Assembly: GCA_900618795.1 (NCBI GenBank)
Contig: UYJD01000004.1
Span: forward strand, 1,323,110-1,387,109
Length of the DNA: 64,000 nucleotides
Source of the DNA: Cyanodermella asteris
Taxonomy: Eukaryota > Ascomycota > Lecanoromycetes > Ostropales > Stictidaceae
Direction: 5' to 3'
The notes beneath the pieces were generated by a model. The model searched no databases, was not told the DNA's origin, and worked only from the letters and a program-made list of their open reading frames with translations. The stretch's first letter is position 1; every line of letters begins with the position of its first letter. A program made the position numbers and the translations under genes. This document shows positions 21,480 to 32,421 of the stretch, in pieces.

Positions 21480-22275
21480 ATGGCAGGCCTCAGCTATGCT
21501 TTTGGGGGCGCAGGAACGGCCGTTGCCGTCATCGGACTTTGTACGAAGCGCGCAGCTAAATTGATGATGATAGCTACTGACGAAGTCTAGATATGCTCTT
21601 TACGGGAGACGGCGAAGCATTCAATGTTGGTGGGCACGACGTAAAGAGATGGATCATATACTGATGAGCACAGTTTGGCCAATTCCTTCTCGACGTATCG
21701 CCATACGCATGGGCGGACATTGGGTGAGCAGGGACGCGGTTCACACTGGCCTCGACATTCTAACAATCTCAGGATCGGTCTTTGCATCGGATTGTCGGTC
21801 GTTGGTGCTGCGTGGGGCATCTTCATCACAGGTTCCTCCATTCTCGGAGGCGGTGTCAAGGCTCCCCGCATACGAACCAAGAACCTGATCAGTATTATCT
21901 TTTGCGAAGTCGTCGCCATATACGGCGTCATCATGGCCATCGTCTTCAACTCCAACATATCGGCCGTCTCCAGTGAGACTCTCTATTCGGCCAGCAACTA
22001 CTTTACCGGCTATGCTATCTTCTGGGGAGGGCTCACTGTCGGCATGTGCAACCTAATTTGTGGTATCAGTGTCGGCATCAACGGATCCAGCGCCGCGCTT
22101 GCAGACGCTGCAGATCCGACTCTGTGGGTTGAATGTAAACGTCGATTTCCATTCTCATACTAACGTGTGTAGATTCGTCAAGATTCTGGTGATTGAGATC
22201 TTCAGCTCAGTCCTTGGTCTCTTCGGCTTGATTATCGGACTCTTGCTTTCTGGGAAGGCAAACGAATTCGCATGA
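21480..22275 (+). CDS. VMA16: V-type ATPase proteolipid subunit c''
   Basis: Part of the proton-conducting rotor ring of the vacuolar ATPase. Five exons (21480-21540, 21591-21625, 21674-21723, 21773-22123, 22173-22275) join over introns of about 50 nt into 199 residues with five hydrophobic segments. The proton-carrying glutamate sits in [11 protein letters not shown] (E94). Other family motifs are [43 protein letters not shown] and [13 protein letters not shown]. Intron 2 has the unusual donor GTTGGT. It is the only placement that keeps the FNFGQFL..SPYAWA run, which resembles INFGKFL..SPYMWA in yeast. Intron 4 carries a CTAAC branch site. The N terminus is shorter than in yeast Vma16 (213 residues). 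Confidence 0.96.
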
Positions 22276-22483
22276 GCACTAACAGAGCACCATATGATTC
22301 GGGAGAAGTGTATAAAACTGCATAAGCAATGGCGTTTGGGCATAACATAAGACGGAGATGTGCGACATGGTCGCCAAGCTTTCTGAAGATATATTTGATG
22401 TTCATTTTGGATCTCATTTTCGTCAATATGTTGACCACGCTTCGACTGCAAAGGCTTCAAGATGATGGCGACCCCAAGCTATG

Positions 22484-25156
22484 TCAAGTACCCAGGGCCG
22501 CTAGTAGCATGGCATCTAGCACGCGGCCTTTCTCCAGAACGCCTTGGCCAGGGGCAACGATGAGCAGCGCGTTGGCTTTGTTGAAGCTGCCAATTCGTGA
22601 ACTTCTTTGGAACCCAGTTGTTTGTCCATACAGCCTTCCATCTTCACCTTGCCAAATCACCGCACGCTGATACTCTTCACGCTTTGGATCGCTCCTGGTT
22701 TCTGCAGCAAGCACAACCTTCGCTTTCGGAGCTCCCAGCTTCGACCTTGCGACTCCGCTCCACTGGTCAAGACAGGGACGCAAGAATAGGGAGGCCGTCA
22801 CCATGCCAGAAGCTGGATTGCCAGGGAGGCTGAAAATGAGCGCAGTTTTGGGACTGCCCTCTGTTGATTTAAAAGGGACCGTGGCAAACGTGGTTGGCAT
22901 GCCAGGCTTCATGGCAACTCTTCCGAAATGAATCGTTCCCGCCAGGTTGCGTTCAATGGTTGGTTTGAGCAGGTCTAGCTCGCCCATGCTGACTCCTCCG
23001 GTGGTGACAATAACGTCGGCGCGCCGCAACGATGCTCGTAGAGTGCTTTCAAGGTCTCCGGCGGCGTCTTTGGCGATGCCGAGGTCGACTACTTCATAGC
23101 CCCATCCTCCAATTGCAGACATCAGAGTGATACGATTCGTGTCACGGACCTCCCCGTAATTCAGCTCCTCTTCTCTGTCGTGTGGCACAATCTCATCGCC
23201 TGTGCTCATAACGCCGATGACAGGCTTCCTGTACACCTGAACCGATGCTCGTCCCACAGATGCAAGAAGACCTAGCTCGCCACCAACGGCTGAGACTCTA
23301 TCTCCCTTCTTCAAGACTGTTTCTCCTCTGGGTATATCGCTGCCTACCTCACGAATGTTTTCACCTTCTTTCACCTGATCGGTCAAGATTTCGACCTCTA
23401 CTTCTTCTTTACCATCCGCGGTCCTTTTTCGCAGGACTGTATCCTCCACCATGACAACAGCGGTGGCATTCTGGGGCAATGGGGCGCCCGTGGTGATGCG
23501 GGCAATCTTACCTGCGTCAAGAGCATATTTTGCACCAGGTGCCGCATGTGAGATAGCAGCAACTTCAAACGTACCTTTCTCGTTCGTCGACTTGAGCTTC
23601 GTAATGACTGCATAGCCATCCACAATGCTAGCCCTAAAAGCGGGAACTGGATGTGGTGCGGTCACGTCTTCTGCCAGTATGCTTCCTACCAATGCCGCAT
23701 TCACTGCCTTCTCGATCACTTCCGCTTCTGGTGTTTGAGCCAGGATGCGTGATATGGCCTCGGAGACCTCAAGTTTGGGGTACGGCGAATCCCTGTACCG
23801 TGCCGTGGGACCTGCATTGGGATCGTTCGGCTGGGGACGATCCTCGGGTCTGGTATGAGGACCAGCTGGTCCATGGTGTGCGTGTCCGTGGCCGGAAGCG
23901 TGGTGGTGATGGTCGTGGTGGTCGTGTCTATGGGCTTGTGGCTGCGATGACCTCGACTTCGAGACCCCAGCGTCTTTTTCAAGCTTCTTGATCCCTCCCG
24001 CATGTAGTGTTCGCGAATGTGCGCCGGCTGATTGTTGACATGCGTGTGGCAGAAGCTTCAGAACAGCTTGGAGGTTCTCTTTAGCTCCTTTGGGTGAACC
24101 TGGCACACTGATGATCAGAGTCTTTCCTCTGGTACCAGCTACCGGTCGGGACATTGCTGCGAACGGAGTCACTTCCAAACTCGTGGATAGCATAGCATGG
24201 ACAAGCCCAGGCGCCCTGCGATCCAGTAACGGCTCGATAGCCTCCGGCGTCAAGTCTTTGGTAGCAAAGCCAGTTCCACCGGTTGTAAGGATGAAATTGA
24301 ATGCGCTCGCCTTGGCTCCACCCTTTCCTCCACACCACTTCTTCACTCTGTGCTGTATCGCGTCAAAATCATCGGGCACAATCTCTGTAGCACCCACCCT
24401 CCACAAGCCTCCGCCCTCTTTCTCGAAGACTTCACGAAGCACAGGACCGCTCTTGTCTGTCGAAGGATCTTTCGAGGCGGTATCTGAGACGATGAGAACG
24501 GCTAATGTCAATTGATTCGACGTATTCGGCGTCCTTGCTAGCTGAAGCTGCTGCCCAACGCCGCTCCTGCCAAAGGCGGCCCAGTTGATGTCGTATGAAC
24601 CGAAGGTTTCGAATCCGTGCCTTTGATATAAAGCGACTGCTGGTGCATCTGCTGGCACTGACAGGATACACGGCAACTCTCTGCGGTCGGCTTCCTCGAA
24701 TGGCCACCTGAGGAGCATCGAACCCACACCTTGTCTCTCGTAGTCAGGGTGCGTGAACAGATTGCACAGAATGAAACATGGGCGTCCATTCAAGTACTTG
24801 GATCGCGATCTTTGAAAGTTCTCGTTTAGGGTTCTCATCAGCTCTCGATCTTCTTCAGGCAAATCGTTATTGAAGCCTTCCGGTGGAGTCGAGGAGACTT
24901 CAGCCCCCTGTGGCAACGTCCAATGTGCCCAGCCTGCATCCCTTCCGGCTTCTGTATCATGAACACGGAGGACAATGTCGCGCTTCTGGCCGGCGTTCTT
25001 GATAATCGAGCCGTAAATGGCCTGGGCTTGCTTTCGCTGTTTCTCCTTCGTAGCATTGTCTTCGTCGATTTTCCTTGGGTGAACCGGAAGGTCAATGACA
25101 CATTCAACGATAAAGGGGAGCGTGGATGCTTCTGCGGGCCTGATCTCCAGCACCAT
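22484..25156 (-). CDS. GNAT-like domain fused to gephyrin-type molybdopterin synthesis protein (MogA-MoeA, CnxE-like)
   Basis: A single uninterrupted frame of 890 residues. Residues 1 to about 200 form a GNAT acetyltransferase-like domain with a motif-A pattern (THPDYERQGVGSMLLRW, 135-151) and a late ALYQRHGFETFGSYD strand. Residues ~216-385 form a MogA/G domain (LIVSDTASKDPSTDKSGP, TTGGTGFATKDLTPEA), which adenylates molybdopterin. A His-rich linker (409-434) follows. Residues ~460-890 form a MoeA/E domain (AFRASIVDGYAV, STGDEIV, TTGGVSMGELD, FSLPGNPASGMV), which inserts molybdate. Mog-Moe order is as in fungal CnxE and animal gephyrin. The GNAT part is extra. No in-frame Met lies between M147 (inside GNAT) and the MogA start, so MogA cannot simply start downstream. 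The product should serve nitrate reductase and other molybdoenzymes. The substrate of the GNAT part is unknown. Confidence 0.92.
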   Translation of the reverse strand: MVLEIRPAEASTLPFIVECVIDLPVHPRKIDEDNATKEKQRKQAQAIYGSIIKNAGQKRDIVLRVHDTEAGRDAGWAHWTLPQGAEVSSTPPEGFNNDLPEEDRELMRTLNENFQRSRSKYLNGRPCFILCNLFTHPDYERQGVGSMLLRWPFEEADRRELPCILSVPADAPAVALYQRHGFETFGSYDINWAAFGRSGVGQQLQLARTPNTSNQLTLAVLIVSDTASKDPSTDKSGPVLREVFEKEGGGLWRVGATEIVPDDFDAIQHRVKKWCGGKGGAKASAFNFILTTGGTGFATKDLTPEAIEPLLDRRAPGLVHAMLSTSLEVTPFAAMSRPVAGTRGKTLIISVPGSPKGAKENLQAVLKLLPHACQQSAGAHSRTLHAGGIKKLEKDAGVSKSRSSQPQAHRHDHHDHHHHASGHGHAHHGPAGPHTRPEDRPQPNDPNAGPTARYRDSPYPKLEVSEAISRILAQTPEAEVIEKAVNAALVGSILAEDVTAPHPVPAFRASIVDGYAVITKLKSTNEKGTFEVAAISHAAPGAKYALDAGKIARITTGAPLPQNATAVVMVEDTVLRKRTADGKEEVEVEILTDQVKEGENIREVGSDIPRGETVLKKGDRVSAVGGELGLLASVGRASVQVYRKPVIGVMSTGDEIVPHDREEELNYGEVRDTNRITLMSAIGGWGYEVVDLGIAKDAAGDLESTLRASLRRADVIVTTGGVSMGELDLLKPTIERNLAGTIHFGRVAMKPGMPTTFATVPFKSTEGSPKTALIFSLPGNPASGMVTASLFLRPCLDQWSGVARSKLGAPKAKVVLAAETRSDPKREEYQRAVIWQGEDGRLYGQTTGFQRSSRIGSFNKANALLIVAPGQGVLEKGRVLDAMLLAALGT

Positions 25157-25700
25157 TTCAGTCGACTAGTTTGTGGATTTTTGGTAAGCTATAAATTCAA
25201 GTGCAATATTTTGGTGCTCGTAGTCACACAGCCGACTCGGTGTAATTTGGATTAAAAGTGATATCGAAGCCCGATGAAGATCGAGTTAAAACATCATTGA
25301 ACGTGACTGCATCTGCGGTACTTGTTGCATGCTGAAAATGACTCGATGCGGAGAGATGCCAAATTCAGATCGGNNNNNNNNNNNNNNNNNNNNNNNNNCA
25401 AGCCTCGCCCCGACGCCCGTGAACACCAGTAGAGACTGCAACGTCGACAACAACAAGTGGGCAGCGCCTAGGAAGCCGCAACACGATCGTTTAGAACGCC
25501 TCACGTATAGTGGGCCTGGCCTTTGAAAAGTCTACTACCAAATCATTTGCGGAAGATGCCCATCGAGGTTCCACTCACAACTGCACGCGTCTTGATCGGT
25601 CAAGCCGGACTGGCGTGCTGAATATCAACCCCATCAACCGCGAGCGCAGAGAACTTGATAAACTTTACAGACAGCTCAAGTCTGCTAGTCGAACGCAGAC
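25157..25700. other. Divergent intergenic region with assembly gap
   Basis: The space between the start codons of the GNAT-Mog-Moe gene and DCC1. It holds an N run and so is not fully known. It should contain both promoters. I identify no specific site. Confidence 0.5.
25374..25398. other. Assembly gap (25 N)
   Basis: Twenty-five undefined bases. The true length of the missing piece is unknown. It lies in the divergent promoter, not in a coding exon. Confidence 1.
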
Positions 25701-26834
25701 ATGGACGAGATTCCAGTAGTCGCCTCCTCGACCCCCTTCGGCATCAGCCCGGACTACGAGCACATTCGACTGATAGAACTGCCAGCAGCCGTCCTAGACG
25801 AATTGGAGAATAAGCAGCAGCCAGTATGGACCTCGAAACCGTTTTAAAGACAGCTACTCATGCCCAGATAGTTATCTCTCAAGAGCGTAGCCACCGACGG
25901 TCACGGCCCAGCTCTGATATGTACCTCGACGCAGACCTTCGAGGTCCGGCAGATTCAATCATCTAACTTGATACTACTGGCCGAGAACTATGCGCCAAAC
26001 GGACCATCAGACGTCTCTATACGAGCTTTTGCGCAGCCAAAGGGTACACTCGAGCTGTCGCCGAAAACCACTGACGCCAATGCATGGTTGAGTGCTGCTC
26101 TTCCTTCTATGGAGATCAATCCGGACACTTTACAGGTGGTTATCCGGCAGGCGTTACCTCAGAAGTCTAAACATGAATGGATCAAAACGGCGCCCTTTTC
26201 TGAGGGGGAGTTCGAGAAAGCGTGGGTGAATGCGTGTGCTTTCGAATGGGAAAACGCGGCTGTGATTCCAACCCCAGCCTTGTGCGCGCAAACATGGAAG
26301 GTGGCCAACTCGATTGCTTTGATTGGAGGTGTGGATCTCAGCCAGCCTTTTACAATGGCTCTATTTGAGGCTGCAGCAATCGAAGACGATTTCCTTGAGC
26401 CTGTGATCGCAGCCATCCTGGCTCATGTGAGCTCTCGTGACGGCTCGAGCTTCAAGATCGACGAGAATCTACTGGTTCCCTGGCTTGGAGAGACATTACT
26501 CAAGCAGAAGGCTGGACCAAGTCTAGACAAGGCGTCATACATGCAAGAATGGAAGGATTTGCTGCCAGAAAGGTGGCGCTCGAATGTTGATCTGAAGCGA
26601 TTGGAGGTAAGCTCGATTGAACATGGAGTGAAATTGCACTTTTCCCATGTCTTTGCGTTCATTACGTACCTTGGCAATACCCTGGATTTCATTGACACTT
26701 TCCAGGGCATCTACCAGGCATCCAGCGATGGCACCATCACACTTGGTCAGACATCCGCGAGTGCGAAGCCTCAGGCGGTAAAGAAGCCGGCCAGTAAATG
26801 GCATGAAAAGCTCAAGGCTTCCAGAAAACAGTGA
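25701..26834 (+). CDS. DCC1: Sister chromatid cohesion protein Dcc1 (Ctf18-RFC subunit)
   Basis: Dcc1 joins Ctf8 and Ctf18 in an alternative clamp-loader complex that acts in sister chromatid cohesion and the replication checkpoint. Exon 1 (25701-25823) and exon 2 (25872-26834) join over a 48-nt intron (GTATGG..AGATAG) to give 361 residues. The family pattern appears on both sides of the joint: HIRLIELPAAVLDEL in exon 1, then ALICTSTQTFEVRQIQSSN and LILLAEN in exon 2. The C-terminal part (WKDLLPERWRSNVDLKRLE) fits the winged-helix region of Dcc1. Length is near the human protein (393). The name rests on these N-terminal motifs, as the middle is weakly conserved. Confidence 0.8.
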
Positions 26835-26981
26835 CAGCCTCCGCTAGATTTGCGAAACGGCGGCACCCATCCCTCATCCAGTGTTGAGAGGCATCTCGAA
26901 CCCGTCAAGGTCTAGCTGTCAGCGGCGCTGTGACAACAAAACTGTCCATCGGAGTGGTTTACATGCATGAGGTAACCTCCC

Positions 26982-28172
26982 TCAGCACCATCCGAACTTC
27001 TCATTTGCTACCCATTCTAGCTCATTTGGCGTTATCTCCGACCCGTACCAAAGAAGGCTGGGAATGCTGTCTTCCTCTCGATCTACCACTTTGACGTTGG
27101 GATCCACTAGTCGAGCAGCCTCAAGAGTGGTTGGTGATGGATTCCAGATCTCGACATGGTCGATGTTCCAGTTCGTTGCCTCAATCTGGGCCGCTTTGAA
27201 ACATGTAGCAAGGGCTCGTATTTGGTGATCATCCCCGTGCACTCCGTTTGCACCTCTCGCCGTCGCACCCTGAACGAAGTCCTGGCTGCCCTCCACGGCG
27301 ATGCGGGTGATATAGAGCTTGCTCTCTGCTGGATTCTCATCAAATACTCGGTTCCAAATGCACCATATCCGCTTGCCATTCTCAGACTTGACGAGTGCAC
27401 CTTTGACGAGCGGGACGCGATTGAACGCTTCGTGGCTCACAAACTCTTCTCGGCTGTGCTGCCAGGAAACATGATCTGTATCTGGAGGGAAAGCCACTCT
27501 TACTTTCGCGCTATCGGCAGTGAAGCTGGCCATGCTTCTTCGCAACTGTTCCACATCCAGCTCGCACAGAGAGGCGATGTCTTTCGAATACAGTGGCTCA
27601 GCTTTCGGTAGTGAGTCGTCGACCACATCCGAGGTCGAAGCTTTGAGCGAGACATGACTGCTCGGAAAAGGGATCCAGCCCCGCTTGGCATAGAATTTCT
27701 TGCCAATATCAGAATACAGCACATTGAACAATGCCTCTTTGCCCGGCTCCTGCTGCCATGTCTTCATTTTCTCCGCCAATTCCTGCATCATGCGTCCGGC
27801 ATAGCCCTTGCCTCGAAAGTCGCACCTACAGAATACGCTCCCAATCCCATGGCTGATGACTTCCTCGATCTCGCCCGGTCGGTCCTTACGGGCCACGAAC
27901 GCCTTCTTCCTGTATGTCTCGCACGAGGACAAGATAGTTGGATCCGGGCTTTTGTCGTTCTCGTCCACAAGTATCCACCAGGTGGTCCCGCCGCCTTGAG
28001 TCAATGGCTGAGACGCTAGATGTTGCTCTCGACGATAGTAAGCCTCAAGACTGAGTGGTCCCTTCCAAGATGCACCGTTGAGAGCCCAGCACTGCTTTGC
28101 CTGTTCGAGTGTAGCCGGTATGAGTTTCAGCGAGGGCAGATCTCCTGCCGGTAGCCCGTCTTGAATCGCCAT
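26982..28172 (-). CDS. Lyc1-type N-acetyltransferase (GNAT superfamily)
   Basis: A single exon of 396 residues, similar to fungal Lyc1, whose Yarrowia member acetylates the side-chain amine of lysine. A GNAT core at about 45-180 holds the acetyl-CoA loop pattern FRGKGYAGRMMQELAE and the following LYSDIGKKFYAKRGW, typical of motifs A and B. The C-terminal half is the extra domain seen in this fungal family and ends in the characteristic EWVANEKFGWC. Its stop lies 147 bases from the convergent DCC1 stop. Substrate specificity is not certain from sequence. It is not closely similar to the GNAT domain fused to the nearby molybdenum-cofactor gene. Confidence 0.85.
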   Translation of the reverse strand: MAIQDGLPAGDLPSLKLIPATLEQAKQCWALNGASWKGPLSLEAYYRREQHLASQPLTQGGGTTWWILVDENDKSPDPTILSSCETYRKKAFVARKDRPGEIEEVISHGIGSVFCRCDFRGKGYAGRMMQELAEKMKTWQQEPGKEALFNVLYSDIGKKFYAKRGWIPFPSSHVSLKASTSDVVDDSLPKAEPLYSKDIASLCELDVEQLRRSMASFTADSAKVRVAFPPDTDHVSWQHSREEFVSHEAFNRVPLVKGALVKSENGKRIWCIWNRVFDENPAESKLYITRIAVEGSQDFVQGATARGANGVHGDDHQIRALATCFKAAQIEATNWNIDHVEIWNPSPTTLEAARLVDPNVKVVDREEDSIPSLLWYGSEITPNELEWVANEKFGWC

Positions 28173-28887
28173 GTTGAGTGCAAGAATAGATCTGAATTAG
28201 ATCTTTTCTGCGCGGATCGACTCAGTATCACAGCATAAGAGTCAAGTCTAGAAGTGAAAGAAAGACGCCGCATGGCGGGGCGGGGCACTGCCTTTGTCCA
28301 AGGAGCTAGTATAGGAGATACAGTGTCAGCCTCCCGGACTTTTGTTCCTCGTGTTACGTCGAGACATCACCGCCATCGTCCTTTGTTTTCCGGTTCGCAT
28401 TCTGTCTTGGAACGAGCCAGATGATCGAGCTGACGGGCTGGGATGGGGCCGGTTAGCAACGGGTCGGAGAGCTCGGACCCAAGGGTGAGCATGGCTGTTC
28501 CCCCTCAGTTTCCAGAATTCTTCTGGAGACTAGTGAATCCGGGGTTCTGTCTTCTTATCTCGAACGGTATAGGGCTTGGTGACAGGAAAAGCGTACATGG
28601 AAAGGGAGCTCGGGGGGCGGCTGCCGCCAAAGTTACCTTGCTAGGGTGCCGGGTCAGCTGGCATGCCACGTGAGCTTTTGCTATCTAGGGTTGGCGTGAC
28701 CACAATTGCGGAGCATGCGTCATTGGTGAATGAGTTCTTCTATCTGAGTACTTATGAAGCAATGAGAACGAAGTGCTCGATTTAGTGCTCATTTGAACTG
28801 GGGTATATTCAGCACGGTCCCTTGCGTCTGCCTAATACCTGACGCCATGCTGCTGGGATATAGCATGCTCCATTCACTTACACCACG
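28173..28887. other. Intergenic region
   Basis: About 0.7 kb between the Lyc1-like start and the KAP114 stop, both on the minus strand. It should hold the Lyc1-like promoter and the KAP114 3' end. Short frames only; I see no other feature. Confidence 0.5.
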
Positions 28888-31800
28888 TTAACGTGGCACA
28901 GCGCCAAGCTGCACTGTCTGTGCCTGCATGGCGTGGTATTGCTCAACTGCTCTCTGGCCCCTTTCCTTTTCTTCGTCAGTCAATGACTGGTACAATTCCT
29001 GGAAACGTGCGTCGTGCGCCTGGCTCTGCATAAACTCAATAAGGAATCGTTGCGTTGAGTCGTCTGCGACGCGAGATGAAAATGGTGCGTCGTCCTCGTC
29101 CTCGGTGTCCCATTCGTCGTCGATCGATGTGCGCCGCACTAGAGGTGTTGTCGCAACGCCGATGGGGCTCTTCAGCGGACCAGTCGGATCGTTATATGGG
29201 ACAAGTTCTGCGACGATCAGCTTGACTATCTTCAGGTGGGCAGAGATAGTCGTAAACTGAATCGGTCGAGCCTTGGCCTGTGATCTTGTCCGAATTCGCG
29301 ATGAGGTATCCGGAATCAAGTCTCCCTGGACAGTGATTGCGTTGACGCGTGGATCATTCAGCGAGTAGATGGCGACGAGTGCCTGCATGTTCTGACGAAT
29401 TGCGTCGAATCCGGCAAACGTCGTTGAGTTTTCGAGCCATTTGCGCGTAACAATTGTGAGGCCGCTCGTGTCGCCAATCGGAAGTCCATCCAAGAACGTC
29501 ACAAGATCGGCGGCACTAATAAGGGCGAGGCGAGCAAACACCATAACCAAGGATTGGATGAGCTGGAGATGAGATGCCGTTGCGAGCCTATTCGCAAGCA
29601 CCTGAAGCAACTCTTGCATCGAGCTGCCGAGTGCTGTAGTACCGGCCTTTTCCACGACAGCATTGGCAAGCTCACCTACCTCCGCGGCCGAAGCATCGGT
29701 CATGTTCGGGCCGAGGAGGTGGCCAATGACCATGAAGCAGACTTGGAGACCGTTCTTTTGTGAGCTTGGGTCCACCCAGTTGAAGACCTGCGCACTATCG
29801 TTGTCGACGATAGCTTTTATCGTTAGTGTCGCAGACTGCATCAGATAGAAGTCCACATCGCCATAGATGAGTCGGCACAACCGTGGCATCACCGCATTGA
29901 CAAATCCATCAGGCAGCGGTGCTCGTGCTGATTCGGCCAAAATACGAATCAGGCTGACAGAGACATCAACAAGCACATTCTCGTCTTGTTTTGGATCCTG
30001 GATGTCCAGCCCGGCGATTAGAGAAGGAAGTACTTTCTGGCAGAATGGCCCATAAGCCTCAGCTCCGTGCTCAGCCATAGCCTCTGCTGCCGAAGTGAAC
30101 GCTTCGTCAATCAGAACAGAGCTATGACTGTCTCGAGCGGCACCATACTTGACCAATGTCAAGATAACATCCAAGGCTTTGATGTCCAGACAGGTCATTG
30201 GATTCGCCATGATGGTGTCACGCAGAGTCTGTAGCACTGTATCGACAAGCTCTGAAACGGCATCCGGGTCTTCTAGATCCTGGCTCTCAAGAAATTTGCC
30301 GACAGCCGCAACGATGCCTCCCTGCAGCTGTGTGCTTTCTGGACTGGACAGAACGCTCAAATAATCCGGGATGATCCGTACACAGGCAACCTTGACTACA
30401 TCACTCTCGTCGTTGCCAATGGCATGAACGCAGTGCTCGGTCATGCTCACTGCGACGGAATGATCGGCGCCATCATGTTTGAACCACGCCGCAACGATGG
30501 CCGCAACCACTGTATGAGCCCGGGCCCTCAGAAGATCGTTGGTGTCGGAGAGCGACGGTCTCACATAATTTGTCAAGGTATTAACGAGCTCAACATCTAG
30601 TCTTCTGCTCTCGTTCTCGTATTCCTCGGCAACTTGTTGTAGGTTGTAAAGCACGGCTTCTTTTTGCCGCCAGTCGGACGCTTGGTTGCCCATGATTGTA
30701 GCCAAGGACTCCTGTAGGCAATCTGCCATTTGACGTGGATAGTTGTTGCTCAACTTCCAAGCAAAGCTGGCACACATGCTACGTGGCGTGCTGCTAGATT
30801 CGGCAAATGTCTCCTCGGTGAGGAAGATATTGTAGTCAATGCTCCACATGTCTTCGGCCTCGCGGGGGATGCAGGAGAAGGTGATCAAGATTTCGAGAAC
30901 AGAGGACACCCACTGCTTCAATGACACGCCATTGGATGCGTTATCAGTAGCAAGCATGCTATCAAGCTGCTGCTTCACTTCGGAGGCTTCGAGCAGCGTC
31001 TCCATGTAATCTAGCTCCTCGATGACAAGCAGATCGATGGTGTACGCGACTCCAGTGACACTGATCATGTTGCCCTGTCGCTCTCCACTGATGAATGATT
31101 GATGATATGGGGCAGCGTGAGACTGCACTGCGTGCCAGGTGGCCGAAAAGAGTTCCTGAGCCGGCATGATTTCGGCGAAGACGTCTTGGATTTTCATCAG
31201 AAGCTATATGCGTCAGCCCTTGTTGGACACTTTGCTGAATAGCTGTGCTTACCATAACTACGGCACGCTTCAAGGCGATGGTACCTCGCCATGCCTTCGT
31301 AACAGGCGACTGGTCGTCTTTCTCTTCGCTGTCGTTGGGAAATTGGGGCATCGGTTCCTTGACAACTTCAAGCAGGAATGGAGTCCAAACAGAGCACACG
31401 TTCTTGGCGAAATTCTCCATCGCGTCCGTCTCCTTCTCCTTGAGATTCTGGACAAATGCAAAGCACTCGCTAAATACACTGACAGCACTGGCCCTTGTTG
31501 TGAGACGTTTGTTGCCATCGGTGGCAACGTGTCGTAGAGCGTCGACCAGAGGCGAGGCAAAGTGGTAGAATTGCTCTTCGTCGAGAGCATCCCGCAATAG
31601 CTCCTTGAGAACTGTGCATATTGCGTCCGCCTGCTCATCAGAGGCCTGCGGGACATGACTGAGCAGAGCTTCCATCAGGCCCGGCCACTCTTCGGGAAAG
31701 TCAGAGCTGGCTACACTCGCAATCGCAGCGGCGGTAGCATTCATGACCTTTGTATCGACTGTAGGTCCGAAGACAATCATGAGTAGTCGTTCACGTATCG

Positions 31801-32065
31801 AATTTCGGACCTCATCGCTGAGCTCCACTTGACCTTCGTATTCTTCCTGGGCGGATGACCAATGCCGAGGAACATACCGGTTGAGAGCGAAAAGGGCCGA
31901 TTGCCTGTCGGCCTCTGGAATTTTGGCATGACTGCCAATGGCGACCAAAGCTCCCGGGTAGCCTTCGTTGAGCTCAAGCTGCTTGATCTGTAGCTCGCTA
32001 GACTGGCGAATGCTCTGCTGGGCAGACAAAGTCCCCCGAAGGAGACTGAGGACTTGCTCTTCCAT
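28888..32065 (-). CDS. KAP114: Importin-beta family transport receptor (importin-9 / Kap114)
   Basis: Kap114/importin-9 carries TBP, core histones and other cargo into the nucleus. Exon 1 (31253-32065) and exon 2 (28888-31203) join over a 49-nt intron (GTAAGC..CATATAG) to give 1042 residues, matching importin-9 (about 1040) and Kap114 (1004). The N terminus has the importin-beta pattern (IRQSSELQIKQLE, then ALFALNRYVPRHW). The whole protein reads as HEAT-repeat helices. A short acidic loop (DDEWDTEDEDDAP) lies near the C terminus, as expected for the cargo- or Ran-contact loop in this group. The start is 356 bases from the divergent REV7 start. Confidence 0.9.
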
Positions 32066-32421
32066 CGTGTCGGCCTGGTTTTGTGACGTTCAAATGCCTG
32101 TGAGACATAGAAATATTAGTGTTAGTGGAATCTTGATACGGACGCTGAAAAAACGAAATGGCTGAGCGCATTCGCGGTTGACACCGGCGGAGCAAGCGTT
32201 CGGCGAAGCTGAAGTAGACGTTCAGAGCATGTTCACAGAGCAATGCTGCCGTGTGCCAGCGGATTGCATGGGTTGGGAGCCAGATGATTGTTTTCCTGTG
32301 GCAGTTCGCCTGGCAGGAAGCAGCCAGGGTTCTCTTACTGATATGCCGCCATGCTAAAGGTCTGGTCCGGGATGCAAGCACCCTTTGACCTGCAACGCGC
32401 TCCGGCAACCCGCAGCTGGCG
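32066..32421. promoter_or_regulatory. Divergent promoter region KAP114 / REV7
   Basis: 356 bases between start codons on opposite strands. No specific binding site recognised. Confidence 0.5.

Noticed and set aside
26982-28172. Lyc1-like gene as a recent duplicate of the GNAT domain in the neighbouring fusion gene
   Set aside because: Apart from the general GNAT loop the two share no recognisable sequence, and the Lyc1-like protein has its own C-terminal domain.
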